Assembly (NCBI GenBank): GCA_031363085.1
Contig: JANLTU010000004.1
Location: forward strand, 1-64,000
Length of the DNA: 64,000 nucleotides
Reading direction: 5' to 3'
Source of the DNA: UBA6921 sp031363085
Lineage (GTDB): Bacteria > Pseudomonadota > Gammaproteobacteria > SG8-11
Position 1 is the stretch's first letter, and each line of letters begins with the position of its first letter. The notes under the pieces were generated by a model that searched no databases, was not told where the DNA came from, and saw nothing but the letters and a program-made list of their open reading frames with translations. A program made the position numbers and the translations under genes. Below, in pieces: positions 52,790-62,291 of this stretch.

Positions 52790-53773
52790 ATGACGCATAC
52801 CCTGACCGATCCGTTTGGCCGCCGCATTGAATACGTACGCTTGTCCGTCACCGACAAGTGCGATTTGCGCTGCTTTTACTGCCTGCCGAAAGGCTTTAAC
52901 GATTTTGAAGAACCGCAGCACTGGCTGAGCTTCGACGAAATCGAGCGCGTGATGCGTGCATTCGGCGCCCTCGGCGTGCAGCGCGTGCGCATCACCGGCG
53001 GTGAACCGCTGGTGCGCAAGGACATGCCGCAACTCGCCGCACGTCTGGCACGCCTGCCCGGCATCAACGATCTGTCCTTGAGCACCAACGCTGTGCAATT
53101 AGCCAAGCATGCGCATGCCTTGAAAGACGCTGGCGTGGCACGTCTCAACGTCAGTCTTGACAGTTTAAGACCTGAACGCTTTCAAGAAATCACCGGCGGC
53201 AAATTGGAAAAAGTGCTGGCCGGTTTGCAGGCCGCCAAAGAAGCCGGTTTTCATCCCGTCAAAATCAACATGGTGGTGATGAAGGGCGTCAATGACGACG
53301 AAGTGGAAGACTTGGTCGAGTATTGCATCGCCAACGACTTCACCCTGCGCATGATTGAAACCATGCCGATGGGCGAAACCGGCCGCGATGCGACGCGTCA
53401 TTACATGGACCTGCAAATTGTCAAGAAACGGCTCGAACAACGTTACGAGCTGATCCCGACCGTCATGAATGGCGGCGGCCCGGCGCGCTACTTCAAGATC
53501 GGCGGCAGTAATTTACGCATCGGTTTCATCACACCCATCTCGCAGCATTTTTGCGCCACCTGCAACCGCGTACGTTTGTCGGTCGACGGCACCTTGTACA
53601 TGTGTCTGGGCCAGGAACATAACTTCGAATTACGCCCGCTGTTACGCGCCGGCATCAGCGACGCGGAATTAAGCGCAGCTATCGTCAAAGCCATCGCGCT
53701 AAAACCAGAGCGTCACGAGTTCAGCGACAAGCCAGAAAAAATCCTGCGCTTCATGTCCAAGACCGGCGGCTAG
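52790..53773 (+). CDS. moaA: GTP 3',8-cyclase, molybdenum cofactor synthesis
   Basis: MoaA is a radical SAM enzyme that starts molybdenum cofactor synthesis from GTP. The 327-residue protein has the N-terminal cluster motif 'CDLRCFYC' (CxxxCxxC), 'RITGGEPLVRKDM', the C-terminal cluster cysteines in 'HFCATCNRVRLSVDGTLYMC', and the conserved C-terminal Gly-Gly. It follows the sorAB terminator and supplies the cofactor needed by both SoeA and SorA. No other moa genes are in the window. Confidence 0.97.
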   Translation: MTHTLTDPFGRRIEYVRLSVTDKCDLRCFYCLPKGFNDFEEPQHWLSFDEIERVMRAFGALGVQRVRITGGEPLVRKDMPQLAARLARLPGINDLSLSTNAVQLAKHAHALKDAGVARLNVSLDSLRPERFQEITGGKLEKVLAGLQAAKEAGFHPVKINMVVMKGVNDDEVEDLVEYCIANDFTLRMIETMPMGETGRDATRHYMDLQIVKKRLEQRYELIPTVMNGGGPARYFKIGGSNLRIGFITPISQHFCATCNRVRLSVDGTLYMCLGQEHNFELRPLLRAGISDAELSAAIVKAIALKPERHEFSDKPEKILRFMSKTGG

Positions 53774-53837
53774 CCAGATCGCGTAGTTTGTCAGACAATC
53801 CGCTTTCGGATTAGCCCCATTCACAGGAGACCCCCCC

Positions 53838-54620
53838 ATGCAGCGAATCATTTCAGCTACGGTGTTGACTTTTTTTTGCGCGCTGGCGCAAGCGGCCATC
53901 AAGGGCGAAGAAGTGCAGTACAACGTCGGCGAACAGGTGTTCAAGGGCTACATTGCCTACGACGACGCCAAGAAAGACAAACGCCCCGGCGTGCTGGTGG
54001 TGCACGAGTGGTGGGGACACAACGAATACGCGCGCAAACGGGCGCGCATGCTGGCCGAGCTGGGTTACACCGCCTTGGCGTTGGACATGTATGGCGACGG
54101 CAAGCAAGCCCATCATCCTGACGAAGCCGGTAAGCTCGCCGGTGAAGTGCGGCAGAACATGGACGTTGCCAAAGCACGTTTCGTCGCGGCGGAAGACGCG
54201 CTGAAAAAACATCCGAGCGTCGATGCGCAGAAAATCGCCGCCATCGGCTACTGCTTCGGCGGCGCAGTGGCGTTGCATATGGCGCGCGTGGGTGTCGACC
54301 TCAAAGGCGTGGCCAGTTTTCACGGCAGCCTGGGCACGGCGACTCCGGCAGTCAAAGGTGCGGTGAAGACAAAAATATTTGTCGCCAACGGTGCCGACGA
54401 TCCCTTCGTCAAGCCCGAGGAAGTCGCGGCGTTCAAACAAGAAATGGACACGGCGGGCGTGGATTACAAATTCGTCAATTACCCCGGCGCCAAACACAGT
54501 TTTACCAACCCCGATGCCGACGAACTGGGGAAGAAATTCAACAAGCCGTTTGCCTATAATGCCGACGCCGACAAACAGTCGTGGAGCGAAATGCAGGCGT
54601 TTTTCAAGAAAATATTTTAA
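53838..54620 (+). CDS. Exported dienelactone hydrolase-family protein
   Basis: This 260-residue alpha/beta hydrolase has an N-terminal signal peptide ('ISATVLTFFCALAQA'). Family features are 'PGVLVVHEWWGHNEYARKRA', the cysteine nucleophile in 'AIGYCFGGAVALHM', the catalytic Asp in 'NGADDPFVKPEE' and His in 'PGAKHSFTNPDADEL'. Dienelactone hydrolases are usually cytosolic; exported versions are of unknown substrate. AGGAGA lies about 9 nt before the ATG. It is convergent with the hybrid kinase gene. Confidence 0.9.
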   Translation: MQRIISATVLTFFCALAQAAIKGEEVQYNVGEQVFKGYIAYDDAKKDKRPGVLVVHEWWGHNEYARKRARMLAELGYTALALDMYGDGKQAHHPDEAGKLAGEVRQNMDVAKARFVAAEDALKKHPSVDAQKIAAIGYCFGGAVALHMARVGVDLKGVASFHGSLGTATPAVKGAVKTKIFVANGADDPFVKPEEVAAFKQEMDTAGVDYKFVNYPGAKHSFTNPDADELGKKFNKPFAYNADADKQSWSEMQAFFKKIF

Positions 54621-54654
54621 GTGTACCCGCGCAGCAGTCTGCGTGCCTCAGCGA

Positions 54655-57465
54655 CTAAGCGGCTGGGCTTGAGGCGGCACGGGCAACGCGGGCAGGCAGC
54701 GTGTCTGCCCCTTGTTGAATACGCGTGATGAGTTGGCCCAGATGTAGATTCAGTTGCTGCATTCCGGCTAAATTTTCACTTTTACTTTGGAAGGTCATAC
54801 TGGTGGCAAGCTCGGTTACGAGCGGGTAGCCCATAGTGCCGCCCATCCCTTTTAGGTCGTGAACAATTTCCCGCACCTTGGCCCAGTTGCTTTGCTCGAT
54901 GGCCTGGGTGAGCTCGGTGTAATAACCTGGGAGCCTACCTACGAATTTGTTCACCACACGCATAATTCCCGCGTCGCTGTCTTGCACCCGCGAGAATAAC
55001 GGCAGGCTATGTTCGTCTGTTGTCGTGCTTGCGCGCGCCAGGAATCTATCCAGTACCCGATACAATTGTTCCGGCTCGATGGGCTTGGCCAAAAAATCGG
55101 AAAAGCCCGCCGACAGATAGATTTCTTGATCAGTTTTCATGGCGTTCGCGGTGATGGCAACAACCGGCAGCCCACATCCGGAGTGCTGCAAATGTTGCAT
55201 CGCCGCTACTCCGTCCATCACCGGCATCTGGATATCCATCAACACTAGATCGAAAGACTCGTGTGTGATGCGTTCGATGGCCTGTGCACCATCGCCAGCG
55301 GTTACCACAACGATGCCGGTGCGCCGCAAATACATGGCAACCAAAATGCGCAGATCTTCCGAATCTTCAGTAAGCAAAACCTTGCCGCTGAAGCGCTGCA
55401 CTGGCGGATGAAGTAGCTTGGCAGGTTCGGGAACGCGCGCAGCACGCGCCTGGCCGTGCGCTAAGTCCTCCAGCGCGACCCGCTGGGTGCTGGATAAAGT
55501 AAATTTACTGCCGACGCCTTTTTTGCTGGCAACGGTAATTTTTCCGCCCAGCAGACTGGCAAGATGTTGCGACAACGCCAGCCCAAGACCGGTGCCGCCG
55601 TACTTGCGGTGGATGTGCGTGTCGGCTTGTTGAAACTCCTGGAATAGCCGATCCATTTCATCATCGCTCAGACCAATGCCGCTGTCGCAGACTTCCAGGC
55701 TCAGCACATCATTGAAGCGATCATAGGCCACGTTGACGTGCACATGACCTTGTTCGGTGAATTTGATGGCGTTACCGCACAGATTGACCAGAATTTGTTT
55801 CAGCCGCACCGGGTCGGTGTTGATATACGTGGGTACCGGGTATTGATAATTAACAATAAACGCCAATCCCTTGTCGGTTGCTTTCATCTGGGTCAGTGCT
55901 GCGACGTCATCAATGAGTTCAAACAGCGAACAGCGCGATTTATCAATTTCAAGTTTTTTGGCTTCGATTTTCGACAAATCAAGCACGTCATTGATGATGC
56001 GCAATAGGTGGGTGCCGCTGCGATGAATGGTTTTCAGCGCGTGAATACGCTCCTGCATCGATTGGTCGGACTGCAATGACATGTCGGCGTAGCCGATGAT
56101 CGCTGTGAGCGGCGTGCGGATTTCATGGCTCATGTTTGCGACGAATGCGCTTTTTGCAATAGTGGCGGCCTCGGCGGATTCCTTGGCGCGACTGAGTTCC
56201 TGCTGTGCGAATTGGCGCTCCAGGGTCACGCCGATCCAACTTCCGATCAACTTCAATAAATCATTGTCGCGCTCGCCGAAGGGAAGTGCACGTGGCGTAC
56301 GGCTGGCAAAATTTACGGTTCCGAATACTTCGCCTCGAATACGAACCTGCATGGCGATGTAAGCTTCTAAATGGGAAAATTCATAACAGCGAGAATGGTT
56401 GTACATTGAGTTAGCAACATGGGAAATCGCGGTGGGCTCGTCATTGTTTACCGCGATACTGCAAAAAGAATCTTCCAGTTTCACACAAGTGCCAGGCGTT
56501 ACACCCAAATCCGCTACGCACTGAACATAGATCAAGGTGTTGCTGTGGGCCACGCTATCGATGCGGCAAACACGACCCATCTCCATACCCAAGAACCGAC
56601 ATCCGTGCCGGAGCATGGCATTAATCTGGTCTTCCAGCGACAAGCCGGGTTTGGAGGTCGTTTCATACAGCGCACGTAAGCGTTCGGACTGCTGCGACAG
56701 CGTCGTGTTTAACGTCACTAGTTGCTGGGTACGCTCAGTGACGCGATTTTCTTGCTCCTTGTGGGATGAAGCCAAGCGCATCCGCATGTCGTTTATTGCT
56801 TTGGAAACCTGACTTAACTCGTCATCGACGGTATGGATTGATTCTTTTCGCTCCAGCTCCAATGGTTGTGCCATTTCGTTCGCATGCAGCGACTCCGACC
56901 AGGCGGAAATGGTTTTTAAATAACGGCCCACCAAAATTTGAAACAGGAAAAGTATAAATAGAGAGACCAGGAAGGTCTTGACGGTTTGAGTGACCAGTAT
57001 GACCAGCACTTTATCTTGCAGGCGCTGATATACACCTTTGAGATTGGCCACGACCACCAGCTTACCGAGATTTATCTGTTGATCACGGTGGGTATAACCG
57101 AGCGGGAATTCACGACGGATGACTTGCTCGACTCTGCGTGCACCTACTTTTCCATAAACCGCATTGTCATCCGCAATCACTTCAAGATATTGCATATCGG
57201 GCAGCCGATACATGCCGTCCAACTGAAGCTGAACATCGGTTTTGCTATCGACCCATAAACTGCTCGCCAGACTGTGCCCATAACTGATTTCGATTTGAGC
57301 GAGCCGCGCTTCAATATCAGAGACGTCGCGATGGTATTCGAGCGTGAGTTGCAGTGCGGTGGAAAGCAGGGTCACGACCGAACTGAAGGCGAGAATATAA
57401 ATTGCCAAGCGCCGACCGATACCGCGTTTGGCGAGGTCTTTAATACGGGTCGGAAACGGCGCCAT
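54655..57465 (-). CDS. Hybrid sensor histidine kinase with GAF, REC and HPt domains
   Basis: This 936-residue membrane kinase has helices near 21-41 and 153-180, which enclose a periplasmic sensor of about 110 residues. A HAMP-like linker and coiled coil (about 180-270) follow, then GAF (about 270-420), HisKA with His447 ('FVANMSHEIRTPLTAI') and HATPase ('NLCGNAIKF', 'DSGIGL', 'GGTGLGLAL'). A receiver with Asp744 ('LVLMDIQMPVMDG') and a C-terminal HPt with His869 ('IVHDLKGMGGTMGY') complete it. All phosphorelay residues are present. The partner response regulator is not nearby. A periplasmic binding-protein gene ends 41 nt upstream and may supply the ligand. Confidence 0.93.
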   Translation of the reverse strand: MAPFPTRIKDLAKRGIGRRLAIYILAFSSVVTLLSTALQLTLEYHRDVSDIEARLAQIEISYGHSLASSLWVDSKTDVQLQLDGMYRLPDMQYLEVIADDNAVYGKVGARRVEQVIRREFPLGYTHRDQQINLGKLVVVANLKGVYQRLQDKVLVILVTQTVKTFLVSLFILFLFQILVGRYLKTISAWSESLHANEMAQPLELERKESIHTVDDELSQVSKAINDMRMRLASSHKEQENRVTERTQQLVTLNTTLSQQSERLRALYETTSKPGLSLEDQINAMLRHGCRFLGMEMGRVCRIDSVAHSNTLIYVQCVADLGVTPGTCVKLEDSFCSIAVNNDEPTAISHVANSMYNHSRCYEFSHLEAYIAMQVRIRGEVFGTVNFASRTPRALPFGERDNDLLKLIGSWIGVTLERQFAQQELSRAKESAEAATIAKSAFVANMSHEIRTPLTAIIGYADMSLQSDQSMQERIHALKTIHRSGTHLLRIINDVLDLSKIEAKKLEIDKSRCSLFELIDDVAALTQMKATDKGLAFIVNYQYPVPTYINTDPVRLKQILVNLCGNAIKFTEQGHVHVNVAYDRFNDVLSLEVCDSGIGLSDDEMDRLFQEFQQADTHIHRKYGGTGLGLALSQHLASLLGGKITVASKKGVGSKFTLSSTQRVALEDLAHGQARAARVPEPAKLLHPPVQRFSGKVLLTEDSEDLRILVAMYLRRTGIVVVTAGDGAQAIERITHESFDLVLMDIQMPVMDGVAAMQHLQHSGCGLPVVAITANAMKTDQEIYLSAGFSDFLAKPIEPEQLYRVLDRFLARASTTTDEHSLPLFSRVQDSDAGIMRVVNKFVGRLPGYYTELTQAIEQSNWAKVREIVHDLKGMGGTMGYPLVTELATSMTFQSKSENLAGMQQLNLHLGQLITRIQQGADTLPARVARAASSPAA

Positions 57466-57506
57466 GCAACAATCTCTTACCGAAGTCGGCGTGCTGCGCT
57501 ACTTGG

Positions 57507-58304
57507 TTATTTCGTCTGGCATTGATCGGTAGGAATTCCCAGCGGCGTAAATATTCCCAGGCAGGTGCGGGCATAGAATCCTTCCGCCTTCAAATCGTGA
57601 AGCGCCGAGGCAAGGGCAGGAACTTTGGCGGCATGCTTTTTGTGTAAATAAATAAACATTTCCAGCTCGGTGAGCGAAGGTTCGACGACGCGAACGTCTT
57701 TAATGCCTAGGGTTTTAACCAGCGCCGTGCCCAGCGAGCGCTCGTATAAAGCCACGTCAATGCGATTTTTATCGAGGATGCTGAACAATTGTTCTGGAGT
57801 ATCCACGACCGTGACCCGGGTGCCGGGCATCAGGCTGCGCTCGTAAATTTTCCAGCCCCGGAGGTAGCCCACCGACAGCGGCTGCAAACTTTCCCAGCTT
57901 GCATTATTCAATTGTGCGTGGCGGGTGAACGCGACGAAATGATAATCCAACACTTTTCCCGGGATCGGAATCAGATTGGGATACATTTTCTCCATGCCGC
58001 CGATGCGTGCCAGCTCGCCATCTTCGATGCCGTCGTTAGCGTTTTTCAAGCCACGTTCGGCCGACAGCCGCACCAGCTTGAAACTGAGCCCCGCACGCCG
58101 GAAGGCTTCGCCGACAATAATGTCAAGAAACCCGTCGCCGGCCTCGGTGGCAAAAGGCGGGGCGCTGGCGGAGTTCAGAACCAAGGATTGCGGTTCGGCG
58201 GCAGGTGTTGCGGCGCAACACGCGCTGAGCCACAACATGGTTGCGAATGCGGCGCTTCGGTTAGCGGGTCGGAAGTTGTTAATCGTACGCTTGTGTTGAT
58301 TCAT
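57507..58304 (-). CDS. Periplasmic substrate-binding-like protein (SBP_bac_3 type)
   Basis: This 265-residue exported protein (leader with 'AAFATMLWLSACCAATPAA', possible lipobox LSAC) has the bilobed fold of amino-acid-type solute-binding proteins: 'LDIIVGEAFRRAGLSFKLVR', 'AFTRHAQLNNASWESLQP', 'DKNRIDVALYERSLG'. ATG 58304 is the best start; the frame is open to 58541 but that part does not resemble a signal. No transporter genes are nearby. The hybrid kinase gene follows on the same strand after 41 nt, suggesting that the protein serves as a ligand receptor for the kinase. Confidence 0.75.
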   Translation of the reverse strand: MNQHKRTINNFRPANRSAAFATMLWLSACCAATPAAEPQSLVLNSASAPPFATEAGDGFLDIIVGEAFRRAGLSFKLVRLSAERGLKNANDGIEDGELARIGGMEKMYPNLIPIPGKVLDYHFVAFTRHAQLNNASWESLQPLSVGYLRGWKIYERSLMPGTRVTVVDTPEQLFSILDKNRIDVALYERSLGTALVKTLGIKDVRVVEPSLTELEMFIYLHKKHAAKVPALASALHDLKAEGFYARTCLGIFTPLGIPTDQCQTK

Positions 58305-58443
58305 GTCGTTTTGCTTAACCACTTGGCCCGGCAATGCACTGTTTGAAATCCTGTCCGTTAGGGTTAACGTCCACATCGAGCAGAACTGTAGCGACGAGCC
58401 GCGTAACGGTGACTGAGATGGCGGTGGATTTTCCGACGTGTAT

Positions 58444-58469
58444 GACCGCCACGTTCGTCCGTGGCGGTC
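58444..58469. terminator. 10-bp hairpin between glgP and the binding-protein gene
   Basis: GACCGCCACG (58444-58453) and CGTGGCGGTC (58460-58469) form a perfect stem around TTCGTC. It lies between the end of glgP and the start of the binding-protein gene, both on the minus strand. No U-run follows on the minus strand, so it may be a weak or Rho-aided terminator. Confidence 0.5.
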
Positions 58470-58567
58470 TTTGCAGAGGCAGAGACAATACAGGCTGAAG
58501 AAAAGCGAATCCCGATGTGGGATCAGCCTCAGTGGGGCCAATTCACAACATTATTATCGAGTGGGAC

Positions 58568-61126
58568 TCATAGCCAGATCATATGCCCGGTTTCAAATGC
58601 ATGGCTGAGCAAATCATGGTGCGGGTACATGCGAATCTGGTAGTGCAGCAAGCCGGAAAGTTCGGGGCGCAAGTCGAGTTTAAACACGGTTTCGCCGTGG
58701 TCATTGATATTGGCCGCTTCCATTAAATAACGGTACTGCACCACGAAATCATTGCTGTCTACGGTATGGCCCACCAGACATTCCACGCACACGTCGGTGG
58801 CGCTCAAGTTGGACAAGAATACTGCCACGCGTATCGGCAATGCGGCACCGGCGTTGACGCAGTGTTCGGCGGAGTCGACGCGGCGCAACGTGATTTTGGG
58901 CCAGGACTCGGCAATTTTTTTCTTCCAACTGGAAAGTTCGCGCGCCGGCGCGCTGGCATCTTGCACCATTTTTTTCTGTTGACGTGCCGCCGGGCCATAA
59001 AAATGGGTGACGTAGTCGCGCACCATGCGTTGTGAATTAAACCGCGGGATCAGCGATTTCATCGAGGCTTTCGACATTTTTACCCAAGGTTCGGAATAAC
59101 CGTAACCATTGCGGACGAAATACAGCGGGATGACTTCGTTTTCGAGAATGTTGACCAAATCTTTGGCTTCTTCCTGATTGCGGAAGGCTTCATCGAATTG
59201 TGCGCCATGCGGTGCGATGCCCCAGCCGTTTTCGCCGTTGTAGCCTTCGCCCCACCAACCGTCCAGCACGCTCAGGTTAATCACGCCGTTGATGCCGGCT
59301 TTTTGCCCCGAAGTGCCGCTGGCTTCCAGCGGGTAGGTGGGCGTGTTCAGCCACACGTCCACGCCGGTGACCAACAGGCGCGCGAGCGACACGTCGTAGC
59401 CTTCCAGCAAAATGACCTTGCCTTCGAACTCCGGGCGACGCGAGTATTCGTGAATTTGTTGGATGAGTTGCTTGCCGGGCTGATCGTTGGGATGTGCCTT
59501 GCCGGCAAAAATCAGCAGCACCGGCCGCTTCGGATCGTTGAGCAGTTTTGCCAGACGTACCGGATCGGCGAACAGCAGGCCGGCGCGTTTATAGGTGGCG
59601 AAACGGCGTGCAAAACCCAAAATCAGCACGTCGGTTTCATTCGGGGCGAGCTGGCGCACCAGACGTTCGATCTGCGCAGCGCTACAGCCGTTGCGTTTAT
59701 GTTGAGCTATGGCACGCTCGCGCACGATCCGCAGCAAGCGCGATTTCAACGACTGGCGCAAACTCCAGTAAGCATAATCGGGAATGTCGTCGATGCGTTC
59801 CCAGTATGCATCGTTCAGCATTTCGTTGCGCCATTCGCGCCCGAACTGCATGTCGAATAAATTGGACCACGCGCGTGCCAGGAAGGTGGGCACGTGCACG
59901 CCGTTAGTAACGTGACGGATCGGGTTTTCTTCCGGTGGCACCTGCGGCCACACATAACCTTCCATTTTTGACGCGACGTCGCCGTGAATTTTGCTGACGC
60001 CGTTGTGAAAGCGCGAGCCGCGCAAGGCCAGCGCCGTCATATTGAAACCGTCAGGGTTGGTCGGGCTGTGGCCGATATTCCTGAAGCGATGTGGTTCGAG
60101 GCCGAGATTGTGCACGTACTCGCCAAAATAGCTGTTGATCAAGTCGTGGCTAAAAATATCATGTCCTGCGGGCACCGGCGTATGCGTGGTGTAGACGGTG
60201 CCGCTGGCCACTTGCTCCAACGCGCTGTCGAAGTCGGCGCCCTTGGCTACCAGCTCGCGGCAGCGTTCCAGAATCATGAACGCGGCATGGCCCTCATTGA
60301 TGTGCCACACGGTGGGTTTGAAGTTCAACGCGCGCAGTGCACGCACACCGCCGATCCCCAGCACAATTTCCTGCTGGATGCGCATGTGGATATCGCCACC
60401 GTACAACTGATAGGTAATGGAACGATCAGACGGGCTGTTCTCGATTAGATCCGAGTCGAGCAAATGGATGGTGATATGTCCAGCCTTGGCACGCCAGACC
60501 TTGAGCATGACGCGCCGGCCGGGCAGGTCGACGTGCACGTAGACCGGCTGGCCGTTGCTGTCGAGCGCCGGCTGGATTGGCAGGTCGGAAAAATCAATGC
60601 GCGTGTAATGGACGATTTGGTGCCCCGACACGTCGATGGTTTGCGTGAAATAACCCTGCCGGTACAGCAGCCCGACGGCGATGAACGGAATACCCAGATC
60701 GCTGGCGGCCTTGCAATGATCACCGGCTAAAATTCCCAGCCCGCCGGAGTAAATCGGCATGCTTTCGTGCAGGCCAAACTCGGCGCAGAAATACGCGACC
60801 AAATCCTGTTGTGGATCGAGGTGTTCCGCCAACACCGGTTTGATTTTTTCGCGGTGGTAACTGTTGTAGGCCGACAAGGTGCGGTGGTAGTCCTCCATGT
60901 AGGTGCGATCTTCCACGGCCGCGTCGAGGCGTTGTTGCGACAAGCGGCGCAAAAATACTTTGGGGTTGTGTCCGCAACTGCGCCAAAGTGGCGGATCAAG
61001 ACGAATAAACAGCCGGCGCACATCGCGGTCCCAACTGTAGAGCAGGTCGTTGGCGATCTCGATCAGTCCTTGCAGACGTTCCGGGATGGTGGGGCGAACT
61101 TCAAGTTGAAAACGGGTGCCGGTCAT
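58568..61126 (-). CDS. glgP: Alpha-glucan (glycogen) phosphorylase
   Basis: This GT35 enzyme releases glucose-1-phosphate from alpha-glucans using pyridoxal phosphate. The 852-residue protein is of the shorter bacterial/archaeal type that starts with a DUF3417 domain ('RLQGLIEIANDLLYSWDRDV'). The phosphorylase core has 'EFGLHESMPIYSGGLGILAG', 'HINEGHAAFMILE' and the PLP/phosphate region 'EASGTSGQKAGINGVINLS' with 'NGENGW'. It stands alone; no other glycogen genes are nearby. Confidence 0.96.
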   Translation of the reverse strand: MTGTRFQLEVRPTIPERLQGLIEIANDLLYSWDRDVRRLFIRLDPPLWRSCGHNPKVFLRRLSQQRLDAAVEDRTYMEDYHRTLSAYNSYHREKIKPVLAEHLDPQQDLVAYFCAEFGLHESMPIYSGGLGILAGDHCKAASDLGIPFIAVGLLYRQGYFTQTIDVSGHQIVHYTRIDFSDLPIQPALDSNGQPVYVHVDLPGRRVMLKVWRAKAGHITIHLLDSDLIENSPSDRSITYQLYGGDIHMRIQQEIVLGIGGVRALRALNFKPTVWHINEGHAAFMILERCRELVAKGADFDSALEQVASGTVYTTHTPVPAGHDIFSHDLINSYFGEYVHNLGLEPHRFRNIGHSPTNPDGFNMTALALRGSRFHNGVSKIHGDVASKMEGYVWPQVPPEENPIRHVTNGVHVPTFLARAWSNLFDMQFGREWRNEMLNDAYWERIDDIPDYAYWSLRQSLKSRLLRIVRERAIAQHKRNGCSAAQIERLVRQLAPNETDVLILGFARRFATYKRAGLLFADPVRLAKLLNDPKRPVLLIFAGKAHPNDQPGKQLIQQIHEYSRRPEFEGKVILLEGYDVSLARLLVTGVDVWLNTPTYPLEASGTSGQKAGINGVINLSVLDGWWGEGYNGENGWGIAPHGAQFDEAFRNQEEAKDLVNILENEVIPLYFVRNGYGYSEPWVKMSKASMKSLIPRFNSQRMVRDYVTHFYGPAARQQKKMVQDASAPARELSSWKKKIAESWPKITLRRVDSAEHCVNAGAALPIRVAVFLSNLSATDVCVECLVGHTVDSNDFVVQYRYLMEAANINDHGETVFKLDLRPELSGLLHYQIRMYPHHDLLSHAFETGHMIWL

Positions 61127-61159
61127 AGGTTCTTCTTGTCGTGTGTGAGGGTTGAGGTA

Positions 61160-61284
61160 TTGAGTATCGGCTGGTTAAGTGCATTTTGCAGGTGGGGTGG
61201 TATTTATTCCAATCGATATGTGGCTGCCCTGCCTTGCCCTGCTACCGCCTCTCGATAGGCGGGCGTGTCGAAACCGATACTCAA
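61160..61284. repeat. Spaced 11-bp inverted repeat before glgP
   Basis: TTGAGTATCGG (61160-61170) and CCGATACTCAA (61274-61284) are exact inverted copies 103 nt apart in the 188-nt gap between the unknown exported-protein gene and glgP. The function is unclear; it could be paired operator half-sites or chance. Nothing else is recognisable in the gap. Confidence 0.3.
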
Positions 61285-61314
61285 CCCATGTGTTTGGGTT
61301 TATTAAACAACCAC

Positions 61315-62145
61315 CTATTGGCGAAGTTTTTGTTCTGCCGCCGCAGTCGCTTGCTCCATGGCGGTGTTCAGGGCTTCCATGACTTTGCCCAGAAACCACT
61401 GCATATTGCCGAAGCGATAAAGCTCGATATAAAGCTTCAGGTTGTCGTCGGGCAACTCCTGAAAAGCATAGTCGTAGGTGATGCGCGTGGTGAGCTTGCT
61501 GGGCTTCAACAGTTGCTCGTAACTTGCGCGCAGCAGTATGTCTTTTTTTTCTGGCTCCTGATCTTGACTTTTTCTTTCGGCCGCGTCCGCCATACGCACC
61601 AGTGCTTGAATCGCCAATGCTTGCGTGGCAACGAAAAATTCGGTGTCGGCGGAGGCGTCGTCCAATTGTGAGTACAGGCTTGCGCGTTCCGGGCCGGGCG
61701 CTTTGTCGTGCCGCTCTTTTGCGAATTTGCGGATCGCCTCGCTTGCCTGTGGGGCCAATGCAGCCCGCTTGCTCGCCGATAAACGTTTGCCCAGCGGCGA
61801 CTGCAACAAGCGCTGTAATGTCGCAAAGCGACCTTCGTCGTAGTCTTTGGCTAACAGCGCGCGCACGCGTGCGGTCAGCGCGGCTTCGCTGAAATAGTCG
61901 CGCGTGGCGGTATCCAGATGCTCCCAGTGACTTGCCGGCAACACGCGATGTTCGTTCTTGCGTTGCTCCAGCCCGTCACTGATAGTTTGGGGAATTTCGC
62001 GGAGCAGTTCGTAAATCGCCAGATCGCGCAACAATGCATTAACGACCACATCGACTTTTGCACCCTCCTCGGCCGCCACGGCGGGTATGGAAAACGGCAG
62101 TGCAGCACACAGCACCAGCATCGAAGTAAATTGATGAGCCTTCAA
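61315..62145 (-). CDS. Unknown exported protein
   Basis: This protein is of unknown function, 276 residues from a TTG start at 62145 with AGGAG 8 nt upstream. The frame is open to an ATG at 62178 without a ribosome site. The leader ('TSMLVLCAALPFSIPAVAAE') is a signal peptide. The mature protein is helix-rich and highly charged and contains no cysteine outside the leader. It has a repeated-looking helical segment ('ARVRALLAKDYDEGRFATLQ', 'RLLQSPLGKRLSASKRAALA') resembling DUF2059-like periplasmic proteins. It is divergent from the small barrel-like protein gene. Confidence 0.6.
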   Translation of the reverse strand: MKAHQFTSMLVLCAALPFSIPAVAAEEGAKVDVVVNALLRDLAIYELLREIPQTISDGLEQRKNEHRVLPASHWEHLDTATRDYFSEAALTARVRALLAKDYDEGRFATLQRLLQSPLGKRLSASKRAALAPQASEAIRKFAKERHDKAPGPERASLYSQLDDASADTEFFVATQALAIQALVRMADAAERKSQDQEPEKKDILLRASYEQLLKPSKLTTRITYDYAFQELPDDNLKLYIELYRFGNMQWFLGKVMEALNTAMEQATAAAEQKLRQ

Positions 62146-62291
62146 GCGCAAGTCTCCTATGTAAGTTCGGCGGGTCAATATCAGCAGATTCTAACGAACA
62201 CGACGGCAACGTCACCTGCGCTTTGTCGCGTCGCGAGCATGCGTTAATATAACGCGCTTGCAGGGACACCTCACAACAGGACTCGTAGCTT

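Noticed and set aside
58444..58469. Hairpin as a full-strength intrinsic terminator of glgP
   Set aside because: The stem is perfect but no U-tract follows on the minus strand, so only a weak terminator call is kept.
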